Of a DNA stretch of 48,598 bases, positions 1-7,233 are shown piece after piece. Position numbers and translations under genes: made by a program. Origin of the DNA: Acidobacteriota bacterium (GTDB lineage Bacteria; Acidobacteriota; Vicinamibacteria; Vicinamibacterales; UBA8438); assembly GCA_009861545.1 (NCBI GenBank), contig VXME01000099.1:1-48598 (forward strand), written 5' to 3'. The notes beneath the pieces are model-generated. The model saw only the letters and a list, made by a program, of their open reading frames with translations. It had not been told where the DNA came from and did no database searches. Position 1 is the stretch's first letter. Every line of letters starts with the position of its first letter.

Positions 1-117
1 CCCCCCCCCCCGCGCCCCGGCCGCCGGGGTGGGCTGTGTGCTGTGGCGGGGCCCCCCCGGGCCCCCCCACACCCCCCCCCCTCCCTCCCCCCCGCCCCCC
101 CCCCCCCCCCCCCCCGC
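1..117. other. Low-complexity contig end (poly-C)
   Basis: The first ~117 bases are almost only C and G, with long C runs and no codon structure. Homology between the minus-strand membrane gene and its paralogue at 3386-4416 continues until about position 118 and then changes into glycine codons, so true sequence seems to stop there. Read outwards on the minus strand this is poly-G, as at the other contig end. I treat it as a sequencing or assembly artefact rather than biology. Confidence 0.75.
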
Positions 118-981
118 GCCCGCGAACGACCCCGGGCTGAAGCGCTCGAGCATGCCGCAGAACCCGGCGAACACGAGGATGATCGCCATGTAGCCGGCTG
201 CGAACCCGCCAATCGGTATCCACATCACGCGGAGATACTCCGCGAGCTGCAGGTAGACCTGGAGTCGCGGCCGCAGCCACGCCGCCGCCGCGCGGGCGGA
301 CAGGAAGGCCGCAGCGGGCAGCAGCAGCAGCATGGTCGGCAGCAACAGGAGCGTGGTCTCCAGATTCGACCCTTCGAGCATCCCGACACCCGCCGCGATC
401 CCCATCTCGGCGAGGACTGCGACGATCAGCAGCACCGGCGGCCGACCGTGGCGCCGTCCTTCCCGATCGTGACTGAAGAAGCCCGCCACGAGCGCCGTCG
501 TCGGCACGCAGGCCAGGGCGATCATGATTGCGCCCCAGCGGACAGGTGCAGGAAGCAGGCCCAGCCCCAACAATGCGGCGATCGTGACGGACTCCAGGGT
601 CGCATCGCGGTAGCCCTGCGTGCGCGACGCCCCGAGCCCGTCGCACAGGCCGACGGTGAAGGGCAGGGACGGCCCGATCACGAACAGGAACCCCGCGCCG
701 CGCGGCAGGAGTCCGGCCAGGAACGCGATGATGACGCCGACGACCGAGCCGATCAGGATGCCGGCCGGCCGGCCGCCGTGATCGCCCATCCGCAGACTGA
801 GGCCGACGCCCACGGCGAAGCCTGCGCCCGCCGCCATCATGACCGAGTCGTGCACGGGCGTGATCGCGTAGCCGAACGGCACGACGACGAGGATCCCGGC
901 CGCCGCCTGCAGGGATCGCCAGAACGCGTGCCTCGCCGCTGACGGCCAGGGACGATCCGATTCGAGCTGGATGAGGGGCAT
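118..981 (-). CDS. Multi-span membrane protein, 3' end lost at contig end (partial)
   Basis: Reading the minus strand from an ATG at 981 gives 288 open codons that run into the contig end, so the C-terminus is missing. The protein is very hydrophobic with about seven or eight probable membrane spans. One span contains VVVPFGYA near residue 35, and a later conserved stretch contains YLRVMWIPIGGFA followed by a FSPGSF motif. It is clearly related to the protein encoded at 3386-4416, sharing QGYRDA, AGFFS, YLRVMW and AGF(C/Y)GML. It diverges from the acetyltransferase gene across ~110 bases. I do not recognise the family, and a transporter or membrane sensor role is only a guess. It is intact up to the contig end, which makes it the reference for judging the damage in its paralogue. 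Confidence 0.7.
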
Positions 982-1090
982 GGGCTCGGACGGATGGTAC
1001 CAGCGTCACCCTCGTGATGTGTCGTGACCCGCCAGTCGATGCAATGATGATCTCGGCACGCGGGTCTTCAACCCGCGAGGAGTGGCGACA

Positions 1091-1594
1091 ATGCCGGAAA
1101 CCGGGATGATCACCATTCGGCTGGCCGCTGCGGCGGACCTGCCCTTCATCGCCGCGGTCATGAACCACTACATCGCGACGTCGACGTGCACGTTCCATCT
1201 CGAGCCGCGCACCGCGGAGGAGTACGCGGCGTGGTTCCGCGACCGCACCGACCTCCATCCGGTGACAGTGGCGCAAGTCGATGGCACGGCCGCCGGATTC
1301 GCGTACCTCTCGCCGTGGCGACCGCGCGAGGCGTACCGGCGTTCGGTCGAGGGTTCGGTCTACGTCCACCCGGAGCGGCATCGCCGGGGCATCGGGCGAG
1401 CGCTGCTGGCGGACCTCGTCGAACGGGCGCGTTCACTCGGTCACCGCACCCTGATTGGCGGCGCCTGCACCGAGGCCGAGGCCAGCCTGGCCCTGCAGCG
1501 CGCGCTCGGCTTCAGGACGGTCGGCGTGCTGAAGGAGGTCGGCTACAAGTTCGGCCGCTGGCTCGACGTCGAGCACACGCAGTTGATGCTGTGA
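1091..1594 (+). CDS. GNAT-family N-acetyltransferase (phosphinothricin acetyltransferase-like)
   Basis: The 167-residue product has the single-domain GNAT fold: an N-terminal strand with IRLAAAADLPFI, then a central strand ending VEGSVYVHPE followed by the acetyl-CoA pyrophosphate loop RRGIGRA (about residues 98-104), and a C-terminal ALGFRTVGVLKEVGYKFGRW block. That tail and the NHYI-TST-F N-terminal pattern resemble the Pat/Bar subgroup, which acetylates small amines or amino-acid analogues with acetyl-CoA in the cytoplasm. The ATG at 1091 is preferred over the GTG at 1082 because GAGGAG at 1077-1082 lies 8 bases upstream. It diverges from the partial membrane gene and ends 10 bases before the convergent VapC gene. 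The substrate cannot be read from the sequence. Confidence 0.85.
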   Translation: MPETGMITIRLAAAADLPFIAAVMNHYIATSTCTFHLEPRTAEEYAAWFRDRTDLHPVTVAQVDGTAAGFAYLSPWRPREAYRRSVEGSVYVHPERHRRGIGRALLADLVERARSLGHRTLIGGACTEAEASLALQRALGFRTVGVLKEVGYKFGRWLDVEHTQLML

Positions 1595-1604
1595 GTCCCG
1601 AAGG

Positions 1605-2039
1605 CTATGCCGGCCGGGCCAGGTCGGCCGGGTCGACGCGCTCCACTGCTTCCAGTCGGTCGAAGTGCCGGTCCGCCGAGAGAATCCGGTGGATACCGTT
1701 GGTCTCCATGGTCGCTACGTGCAGGGCATCGCGCGCCGGCAGGCGCGAGTGCCGCAGGAGCAGCTCGAGCGCACGTTCCGTTTCCCGCTCCGTGATGGGC
1801 ACGATGTCCGAGCAGATGGCGGTCGCCGAGTCGTAGACCACTCGGGCGTCGTCGGGGCGATCCAGCGCGGAGTACCGATGGAGAATCTCCTGCAACACCT
1901 CCGCGCTGGTCACGAGCGCCATCTCCTGCTCGTCCGCCGCGCGGAGGGCTTCCCGGCATCGCGTGCGGAGGACCGGATCGCTGCCGGCCAGGTACATGAA
2001 GACGTTGGCGTCGACGAAGAGAGCCTCTACCCCGGTCAT
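1605..2039 (-). CDS. vapC: VapC-type PIN-domain ribonuclease toxin
   Basis: This 144-residue protein is a complete PIN domain. The acidic metal-binding residues are in the expected places: D10 in VDANVF, E47 in SAEVLQE, D104 in PARDALH and D123 in SADRHF. VapC toxins cleave RNA, usually tRNA or rRNA, when freed from the cognate antitoxin. Its start overlaps the stop of the upstream ribbon-helix-helix gene by 4 bases (ATGA), the usual antitoxin-then-toxin coupling. Transcription should come from the strong promoter in front of the antitoxin. Nothing suggests inactivation. Confidence 0.88.
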   Translation of the reverse strand: MTGVEALFVDANVFMYLAGSDPVLRTRCREALRAADEQEMALVTSAEVLQEILHRYSALDRPDDARVVYDSATAICSDIVPITERETERALELLLRHSRLPARDALHVATMETNGIHRILSADRHFDRLEAVERVDPADLARPA

Positions 2040-2347
2040 CGCCGTTTACGTGTCCCGACGCCGTCACCCTCGGAGCGAGGGGCGCAACCGGTCGCGAGTC
2101 CCGTCTTGAGGTTGCCGTAGTCTCTCTCCCACTGTTCCAGGTCGGTTGGCGCGGGCGCGGGCTCCATGGCGTAGAGCGCTTCGATCGCATCCAGCCGCCG
2201 CCGCCGCGCTTCGGGTGCGACGCAGTACCGCTCGACCGCCTCTCTCACGACTGCGGCCAGCTTCCGCCGGCCTGCGCGTGAAATGCGTGACACGGCGGCG
2301 TACTGCCGTTCGTCGAGCGTGACCTGGACCTTATGCGTCCTGCGCAT
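2036..2347 (-). CDS. vapB: VapB-type ribbon-helix-helix antitoxin
   Basis: The 103-residue product starts with a short basic strand (HKVQVTLDERQ) and two helices typical of ribbon-helix-helix DNA-binding antitoxins, followed by a middle segment ending DLEQWERDYG that would occupy the PIN toxin's active site. A 25-residue basic tail follows, longer than in most relatives. The ATG at 2347 is chosen because the strand-helix-helix domain begins there; an in-frame start further upstream would add residues translated from the promoter. The start lies only six bases after a -10 hexamer, so the mRNA is probably leaderless. Stop overlaps vapC (ATGA). Expected to repress its own promoter with the toxin. 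Confidence 0.8.
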   Translation of the reverse strand: MRRTHKVQVTLDERQYAAVSRISRAGRRKLAAVVREAVERYCVAPEARRRRLDAIEALYAMEPAPAPTDLEQWERDYGNLKTGLATGCAPRSEGDGVGTRKRR

Positions 2348-2353
2348 GTGTAA

Positions 2354-2382
2354 ATTGTAGTGAGTCAGTTGAAATGTGTCAA
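2354..2382 (-). promoter_or_regulatory. Near-consensus sigma-70 promoter for vapBC
   Basis: On the minus strand TTGACA (2377-2382) is followed by a 17-base spacer and TACAAT (2354-2359). The vapB ATG at 2347 begins seven bases after the -10 box, where transcription would be expected to start, predicting a leaderless message. The stretch is strikingly AT-rich for this contig. Two near-identical 9-mers, TTGACACAT (2374-2382) and TTTACACAT (2345-2353), flank the promoter and could be operator half-sites for the RHH antitoxin; that part is inference. Confidence 0.72.
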
Positions 2383-2628
2383 TTGGGATATGGATACCCT
2401 TGGGAGTCGTGAGCGTACCGGAAACCAAGCGCGATCGGGTCGGTCGGCGAGACGGGCGCCGTCAGCGCCCGCAGGTGCGTCATCAGTCGGACGAAAGCCG
2501 GTTGCGACGATCCAGGGCACACCGACTCGCTGCGAGCCGTTCACCAAGCCTTCCCGCCAGCGCTTGGCCGCTTCGTGGTCCGGTGCGCCGCCATTGTAGG
2601 CGTAGACCAGCAGGTTGATATCCGGCAC
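2379..2628 (-). pseudogene. Decayed PIN-domain (VapC) toxin, frameshifted and truncated
   Basis: From a GTG at 2628 the reading frame begins with a typical PIN N-terminus (PDINLLVYAYN, then HEAAKRWREGL and VGVPWIVATGF). After the phenylalanine at about 2494-2496 the expected continuation VRLMTHLRALTAP is found one base out of frame, as if one T had been inserted in TTTC. The shifted frame ends at a TGA (2379-2381), far short of the ~130 residues of the family, so the C-terminal catalytic acids are missing. The stop lies inside the -35 box of the vapB promoter. No antitoxin partner was found next to it. A sequencing indel could explain the shift but not the missing C-terminus. Confidence 0.65.
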
Positions 2629-2724
2629 GATCGCCGGACCACTCGGCTCGCTGCCAAGAACCGCGAACGACCGGGATCGAGTTGCACAACGGGCACGATG
2701 TTCTCTCGACGATCACCGCGCAGC

Positions 2725-3408
2725 CTATGGCAGCAGCCACGGGCCGACGTAGCCGGCGTATGCCACCAGACTGACAATCATCCCGACCACCATGGACACG
2801 GCCGCCACGATCCGTCTGCCGCGCGGCAGGTAGCGAAGCAGCCACGCGCCGGTGGCGGCGAGGAACACGAGGGCGAATCCAACAAGCAGGGGGACCGGGA
2901 CGCCGGTCAGTATGGCGACCCGCAACTCGTCGAAATTCGCGCCGGCCGCCATTGCCTCGAGGTCGCTCGGCAACTCGCTGTTGAACAAGCGTCGCCACGC
3001 GTACTGCGTTGCGACGTTGATGCGGGCCTGAGCGAAGTACGCGACAGCAACGAGCGCCGGGTGCGGACGCCAGGTCGCGCAGCCGTAGCAGCACGCGAGC
3101 ACGAGTACGTAGGTGGCCAGCGGGCCGGCGGCGTCCGAGAGCGCCACCCCCCAGAGCGGTGCGATAGTGGCGGCGGTCGCGTAGTCCTCACGCCAGACAG
3201 CAAGCCAGAACTCCTCCAGATCCCACGTGACCCCCACGAAGTGGAGCGTGAGATCGGGAACCCCGAGTGCAAGCAGGACGAGAAAGTGGCCGATCTCGTG
3301 CGGCAGGATGCCGAGAGGTGCGGCGACCAGTCCGCCCGCGAACCAACGCAGCGCCGTGCGCCCCGTCGAGTCCGCGGCAGCTACTTCACTCACCATCCCG
3401 CTCCGCAT
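2725..3408 (-). CDS. Putative M50-like membrane zinc metalloprotease
   Basis: The 227-residue protein has about five or six membrane spans. The first span holds LPHEIGHFLVLLALGVP, with the zinc-binding HEIGH at residues 37-41, and a later segment has SDAAGPLATY, similar to the AGP motif around the second half of the active site in site-2 protease (M50) families. Members cut membrane-embedded substrates or act as integral membrane peptidases of unknown target. The third metal ligand (an Asp in NxxPxxxLDG in classic M50) is not obvious, so activity is uncertain. Its start overlaps the 3' end of the split membrane gene by 23 bases; an alternative ATG four codons in gives a smaller overlap. Likely co-transcribed with that gene. 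Confidence 0.6.
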   Translation of the reverse strand: MRSGMVSEVAAADSTGRTALRWFAGGLVAAPLGILPHEIGHFLVLLALGVPDLTLHFVGVTWDLEEFWLAVWREDYATAATIAPLWGVALSDAAGPLATYVLVLACCYGCATWRPHPALVAVAYFAQARINVATQYAWRRLFNSELPSDLEAMAAGANFDELRVAILTGVPVPLLVGFALVFLAATGAWLLRYLPRGRRIVAAVSMVVGMIVSLVAYAGYVGPWLLP

Positions 3409-4237
3409 CGCGACGCGCGATCCTCTCGAGTTGCGGCTGGATGTGCGCCATCACGGCCGCGAACACCACCAACGCCCAGCCAATGGAGGGGATCAACTGT
3501 GCGCCCACCAGCGGCCGCGCGCCGGCCGAGACCGGAACGATGCTCGTGAAGTCGCGTCCCACACCAGTGAAGAAGGCGAACGACACCCATGCCATGATCC
3601 CCGCGTCTTCGGCGACACCGGTGAAGGCCCCGGGGCTGAAGTGCGCCAGCATGCCGTAGAACCCGGCGAAGAGGACGATGATGGCCAAGTAGCCGATCGC
3701 GAAGCTGCCGACAGGCACCCACATCACGCGCAGGTAGGCGACGAGCTGACTGTAGACCAGCAGGCGCGGATGGAGCCACACGGCGACGGCCCGCGCACAA
3801 AGAAAGACGGCGACCGGCACAGCGATGGTGTCCGCCAACACCGTCCGCGCTGCGGATTGAATGCCGGGTTGTTCCTCCAGCATCAGCAGCAGGCCGAGCA
3901 GGACCATCATCACCAGAGTCAAGGCAATCAGCCAGACCGGGGGCCGGACGTAGCGTCTCCCGCCGGCCGTCCGGCTGAAGAACCCGGCAATGACGGCGGT
4001 CGAGGGCATCAGAAACCAGGGGGCTACGAACAACGCGCTGTTTCCGGGCACGAACGCCAGCCCCGTGAACAGCAAACTTACGATGCACGTCTCTCGAATC
4101 GCGTCACGATAGCCCTGCAGGTGCGGTTCGCCGAAACCGTCGACCAGAGCCATCGTGAGGGCCATGGCCGTCGGCAGTGTCCGCGCCGGGCCCTGCAGGG
4201 AGGGAGGCAGGTCGGCAAGGACCTGAACAGTGGTCAT
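3386..4237 (-). CDS. Main part of a split multi-span membrane protein
   Basis: From an ATG at 4237 this frame encodes 283 residues with about seven hydrophobic spans, containing QGYRDAI, AGFFSRTAGGRRY, YLRVMWVPVGSFAIGY and AGFYGMLAHFSPGAF. These match the partial protein at 118-981 along their lengths. Against that paralogue, the N-terminal arm ending VVVPFGYA is encoded in a different frame just upstream (4234-4416), and about 45 residues that should join the two parts are absent. Start and upstream stop overlap as ATGA, so the two pieces could still be translated in sequence, but the simplest view is a deletion that also shifted the frame. The family was not recognised. Confidence 0.6.
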   Translation of the reverse strand: MTTVQVLADLPPSLQGPARTLPTAMALTMALVDGFGEPHLQGYRDAIRETCIVSLLFTGLAFVPGNSALFVAPWFLMPSTAVIAGFFSRTAGGRRYVRPPVWLIALTLVMMVLLGLLLMLEEQPGIQSAARTVLADTIAVPVAVFLCARAVAVWLHPRLLVYSQLVAYLRVMWVPVGSFAIGYLAIIVLFAGFYGMLAHFSPGAFTGVAEDAGIMAWVSFAFFTGVGRDFTSIVPVSAGARPLVGAQLIPSIGWALVVFAAVMAHIQPQLERIARRDAERDGE

Positions 4238-4416
4238 GCCGGGTAGTCGCCGGAGGCCGCATAGCCGAAGGGAACGACGACGACGAGGACGCTGACGACG
4301 ACCAGCGCGTACCGCCATGCGGTACGGATCACATTCAACGTGCGTTCACTGGGCAGAGTCAGCCCACGCGTACGGAAGCGATCCGGAGGGCTCGATCGCT
4401 CCGAAGCGTCCTCCAT
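4234..4416 (-). pseudogene. N-terminal fragment of the split membrane protein
   Basis: A 60-codon frame starts at an ATG (4414-4416), six bases after the stop of the ankyrin gene at 4422, and ends with TGA at 4234-4236 overlapping the ATG of the next piece. Its last third is one hydrophobic segment ending VVVVPFGYAASGDYPA, matching residues ~30-40 of the paralogue at 118-981 (VVVPFGYA). The segment that follows in the paralogue is missing here. I read it as the detached N-terminus of the gene at 3386-4237. Confidence 0.55.
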
Positions 4417-4421
4417 CGAGG

Positions 4422-5885
4422 TTACCGCGGAGGCTCGGGGGCCGTGGGTGACGTGGCGCCGAGCCCGAGCAGCAGCGCCTCCATGTCCGGCCAACGCCGC
4501 CCGAGGTTGGCGTAGAAGATGCCTTGGGCGATGGTCAGGGGCGTCCAGCCGCGCTCGTTGACCGGATTGAGCGCGGCGCCGTGCTCCAGCAGGTAGAGGA
4601 CCAGCTCCGGCGAGCCGCGCATGACGGCGCCGTGTAGCGCCGCGTCGCCGTTGTCGTCGACGGCGGTGACCGAATCGCCGAGCTCGACCATCAGCTTGAC
4701 GGCCTCGAGCGCTTCCTCGGCGCTGCCGGGGCTCTCGCTCGCCGACCAGATGCCGACGCCCGCGGCGACGAGCAGCGCGGTGGTGCCGTCCTCGTTCTCC
4801 AGCAGCGGGTCGGCGCCCAGCTCCAGCAGCAGGCGCATCATCCGCAGGTCGACCGCCTTGGCGGCGAGCAGGAACGGCGTGGCGCCGCTTCGGTTCAGCA
4901 TGTTGCGGTAGCCGTCGCGGGGCTCCGCGGTCTGGCGGGCGTCGACGTCCGCCCCGTGGGCGACGAGCGCGCGGGCCAGCTCCAGGTCGGTTACGGTGCC
5001 GGTCGGAAACGCGGCGGGATTGTTGTAGTGCCGGTTCGGGCGGCGGGTCCAGACGAGCTGGTGCAGCGGCGTCCAGCCCGGCTCGGCCGCGGCGGGATTG
5101 GCGCCCTGTTCCAGGAGTTGCAGCGCCACGTCGTACCGCGCGTTGATGACCGCCAGGTGCAATGGGCTCGTGCCGTCGGGCAGGGCGAGATCGACGTCGG
5201 CCCCGGCCTTCACCAGCGCCTCGACCGTGTCGCCGTGGCCGGCGCGCACGGCGAACGCGAGCGGCGTGAATCCGCCGTCGGAGCGCGCGTCGACGCCCGC
5301 TCCCGCCGCCGCGAGTGGCGCGACGACCGCCGCGTGGCCTTCGGCCGCGGCCCACATCAAGGCAGTCTGGCCGCGCCACCCCTCCCGCGCGTCGACCCCT
5401 GCCCCGGCGCCGTGCCGCAACAGCGCCTCGACACTGTCGACGACTCCGGTTCTGGCCGCGACCATCAGCGGGGTCTCGCCCTGTGGTGAAGTGCCGGTCG
5501 GGTCCGCACCGCCATCCAGCAGTGTCTCCACCACCGCCGCATGGCCGCGGGCGGACGCCAGGGCCAGCGGAGTCACCCCGTGACGTGTCGCGGCATCGAC
5601 TTCCCCGCCGGCATTCAGAAGAAGCTCGACGGTCGCCGCATCTCCCTCGTGGGCCGCCCAGTGCAGCGCCGTGGCATCGTCCGCCGCCTGTCCCGCGGCG
5701 GACACGGGCACGCCGACGACACCGACCACCAGCGCGACCATCGGGACCACGCGGAAACGCAAGAACCCGCAGAAAGAGCCCGGCTCGGCGCCCGACCGCC
5801 GAGGCAGCGGCACTCTACCATTCACGGAAGCCCCCGAACGTCGATACGCATGATGCCGACACCACGCACACTCGACTCTACACAT
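4422..5885 (-). CDS. Exported ankyrin-repeat protein, module copy 1
   Basis: About ten ankyrin units (pattern G-TPL-LAA--G---VE-LL-AGAD) fill the protein after a hydrophobic export signal ending VSAAGQA. From the ATG at 5885 it has 487 residues, and this start overlaps the HXXSHH stop by 8 bases; a GTG at 5825 would place the hydrophobic segment nearer the N-terminus and may be the true start. The middle has the GWRGQTALMWAAAEGHA unit and, later, an LLVAAGVG block shared with the ankyrin proteins of copies 3 and 4. Ankyrin repeats bind proteins, and here the partner is presumably the HXXSHH or PSCyt protein of the same operon in the periplasm (inference). No catalytic motif is visible. Confidence 0.85.
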   Translation of the reverse strand: MCRVECAWCRHHAYRRSGASVNGRVPLPRRSGAEPGSFCGFLRFRVVPMVALVVGVVGVPVSAAGQAADDATALHWAAHEGDAATVELLLNAGGEVDAATRHGVTPLALASARGHAAVVETLLDGGADPTGTSPQGETPLMVAARTGVVDSVEALLRHGAGAGVDAREGWRGQTALMWAAAEGHAAVVAPLAAAGAGVDARSDGGFTPLAFAVRAGHGDTVEALVKAGADVDLALPDGTSPLHLAVINARYDVALQLLEQGANPAAAEPGWTPLHQLVWTRRPNRHYNNPAAFPTGTVTDLELARALVAHGADVDARQTAEPRDGYRNMLNRSGATPFLLAAKAVDLRMMRLLLELGADPLLENEDGTTALLVAAGVGIWSASESPGSAEEALEAVKLMVELGDSVTAVDDNGDAALHGAVMRGSPELVLYLLEHGAALNPVNERGWTPLTIAQGIFYANLGRRWPDMEALLLGLGATSPTAPEPPR

Positions 5886-7233
5886 CCGCCAACCGCGCCA
5901 GCTCCTTCAGCCGCCCCGTGCTGTCGCCGAGCCCGTCGTCGAGCCGCACGCCGGCCTTGTCGAGCTGGCTGACGAGCAGGTTCGTCATCGGCGTGTCCCG
6001 CGGATACACGAGGTGCCGCCCGCCCTTCAGGTGTCCGCCGCTGCCGCCGACCAGCATCAGCGGCAGGTCGTAGTGCAGGTGCTTGTTGCTGTCGCTCAGC
6101 GACGCCCCGTACAGCAGCAGCGAGTGGTCGAGCAGCGAGCCGTCACCGTCCGGCGTCGAGGCCAGCGTCTCCAGGAAGCCTCGGAAGAGCGTGACGTGAT
6201 ACGTGTTGATCTTCGCGAGCTGGGCCAGCTTCAGCGGGTCGTAGCGGTGATGCGAGATGCCGTGGTGCGACTCCGGAATGCCGATCTCCGGATAGGCGCG
6301 GCCGTTCAGCTCGCGGCCCAGCATGAAGGTGAACACCCGGGTGATGTCCGCCTGCCAGGCCAGCGCCGTCAGGTCGAACATCAGGCCGACGTGCTCGGGA
6401 TAGGCTTCCGGGATGCCGATCGGCCGGGCCAGCTCCGGCAGTTCGGTGTCGCTCTGCTCGGAGAGCTGGATGCGCCGCTCGATGGCGCGCACCGCGTCGA
6501 GGTACTGCGTCACCCGCGCCCGGTCGCCCGCGCCGACCTCCCGCCGCAGCCGCGCGAGGTCGTCGGTGATGGCGTCCAGGATGCTGCGGTCCTTGCGGAA
6601 CTGCGCCCGCCGCTCGGCCGTGGAGCCGCCCTCGCCGAAGAGCCGCTCGAAGACGACGCGCGGGTTGTTCTCCATCGGCAGCGGCGTCGTCGAATCGCGC
6701 CACGCGATGGTGTTCATGTAGATGCAGCTATAGCCGTTCTCGCAGTTGCCCACCAGGAAGTCGCGGTCGATGGCCAGCTCCAGCGACGGCAGCGGCGTCG
6801 TCCGGCCGAGCTGCGCCGCCGCGATCTGATCGGCGGTCATCCCCGCCCGCACGTCGGCCCCCTCGGTCTCCTTCGGGTGGACGCCGTTCAGCCAGGTCGC
6901 CGTCGCCCGCGTGTGCTCGCCGTTGCCGTCGCCGAGCGCCTCGGCCTGCCCCTGGGCCAGCCCGCTGAGCACCACCATCCGGTCGCGGTAGTCGCCGAGC
7001 GGGCTGAGCGTGGGCGACAGCTCCAGCGCGGTCTTCGCCGCCGGCGTCCACGACTCCATCGCCATGCCGTTCGGCAGATAGACCCAGCCCAGCCGGCGCA
7101 CCGGCTCCGCCGCACGCACTGCGCCGATCCCGGTCAGCGCCGGCGCCATCGCATCCAGCATCGGCAGCGCAAGCGCAGCCCCGGCGCCGCGGAGGAACGT
7201 GCGCCGCGGCAGCGTCTTCCTGGTGATGATCAT
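5878..7233 (-). CDS. HXXSHH (DUF1552) protein with Tat signal, module copy 1
   Basis: The 451-residue protein starts with a twin-arginine signal (PRRTFLRGAGAALALPMLDAM) predicting folded export to the periplasm. The family-defining motif reads HGISHH at residues 324-329, preceded by IGIPES, and a later DHSLLLYGASLSDSN block is conserved. Family members always accompany PSCyt/PSD cytochromes in Planctomycetes and Acidobacteria; their reaction is unknown, although the metal-ligand-like histidines suggest an enzyme. The ATG at 7233 overlaps the PSCyt stop as ATGA, so translation is coupled, and the ankyrin gene overlaps the 3' end. Length is normal and nothing is broken. Confidence 0.9.
   Translation of the reverse strand: MIITRKTLPRRTFLRGAGAALALPMLDAMAPALTGIGAVRAAEPVRRLGWVYLPNGMAMESWTPAAKTALELSPTLSPLGDYRDRMVVLSGLAQGQAEALGDGNGEHTRATATWLNGVHPKETEGADVRAGMTADQIAAAQLGRTTPLPSLELAIDRDFLVGNCENGYSCIYMNTIAWRDSTTPLPMENNPRVVFERLFGEGGSTAERRAQFRKDRSILDAITDDLARLRREVGAGDRARVTQYLDAVRAIERRIQLSEQSDTELPELARPIGIPEAYPEHVGLMFDLTALAWQADITRVFTFMLGRELNGRAYPEIGIPESHHGISHHRYDPLKLAQLAKINTYHVTLFRGFLETLASTPDGDGSLLDHSLLLYGASLSDSNKHLHYDLPLMLVGGSGGHLKGGRHLVYPRDTPMTNLLVSQLDKAGVRLDDGLGDSTGRLKELARLADV

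Noticed and set aside
43-942. 299-codon plus-strand frame over the left end
   Set aside because: Its product is repetitive Arg/Pro/His-rich; the minus strand encodes a membrane protein homologous to the one at 3386-4416, so this is a shadow.
4234-5379. 381-codon minus frame spanning the ankyrin gene
   Set aside because: Most of it is the ankyrin gene read out of frame; only the last 60 codons look real and are listed separately.
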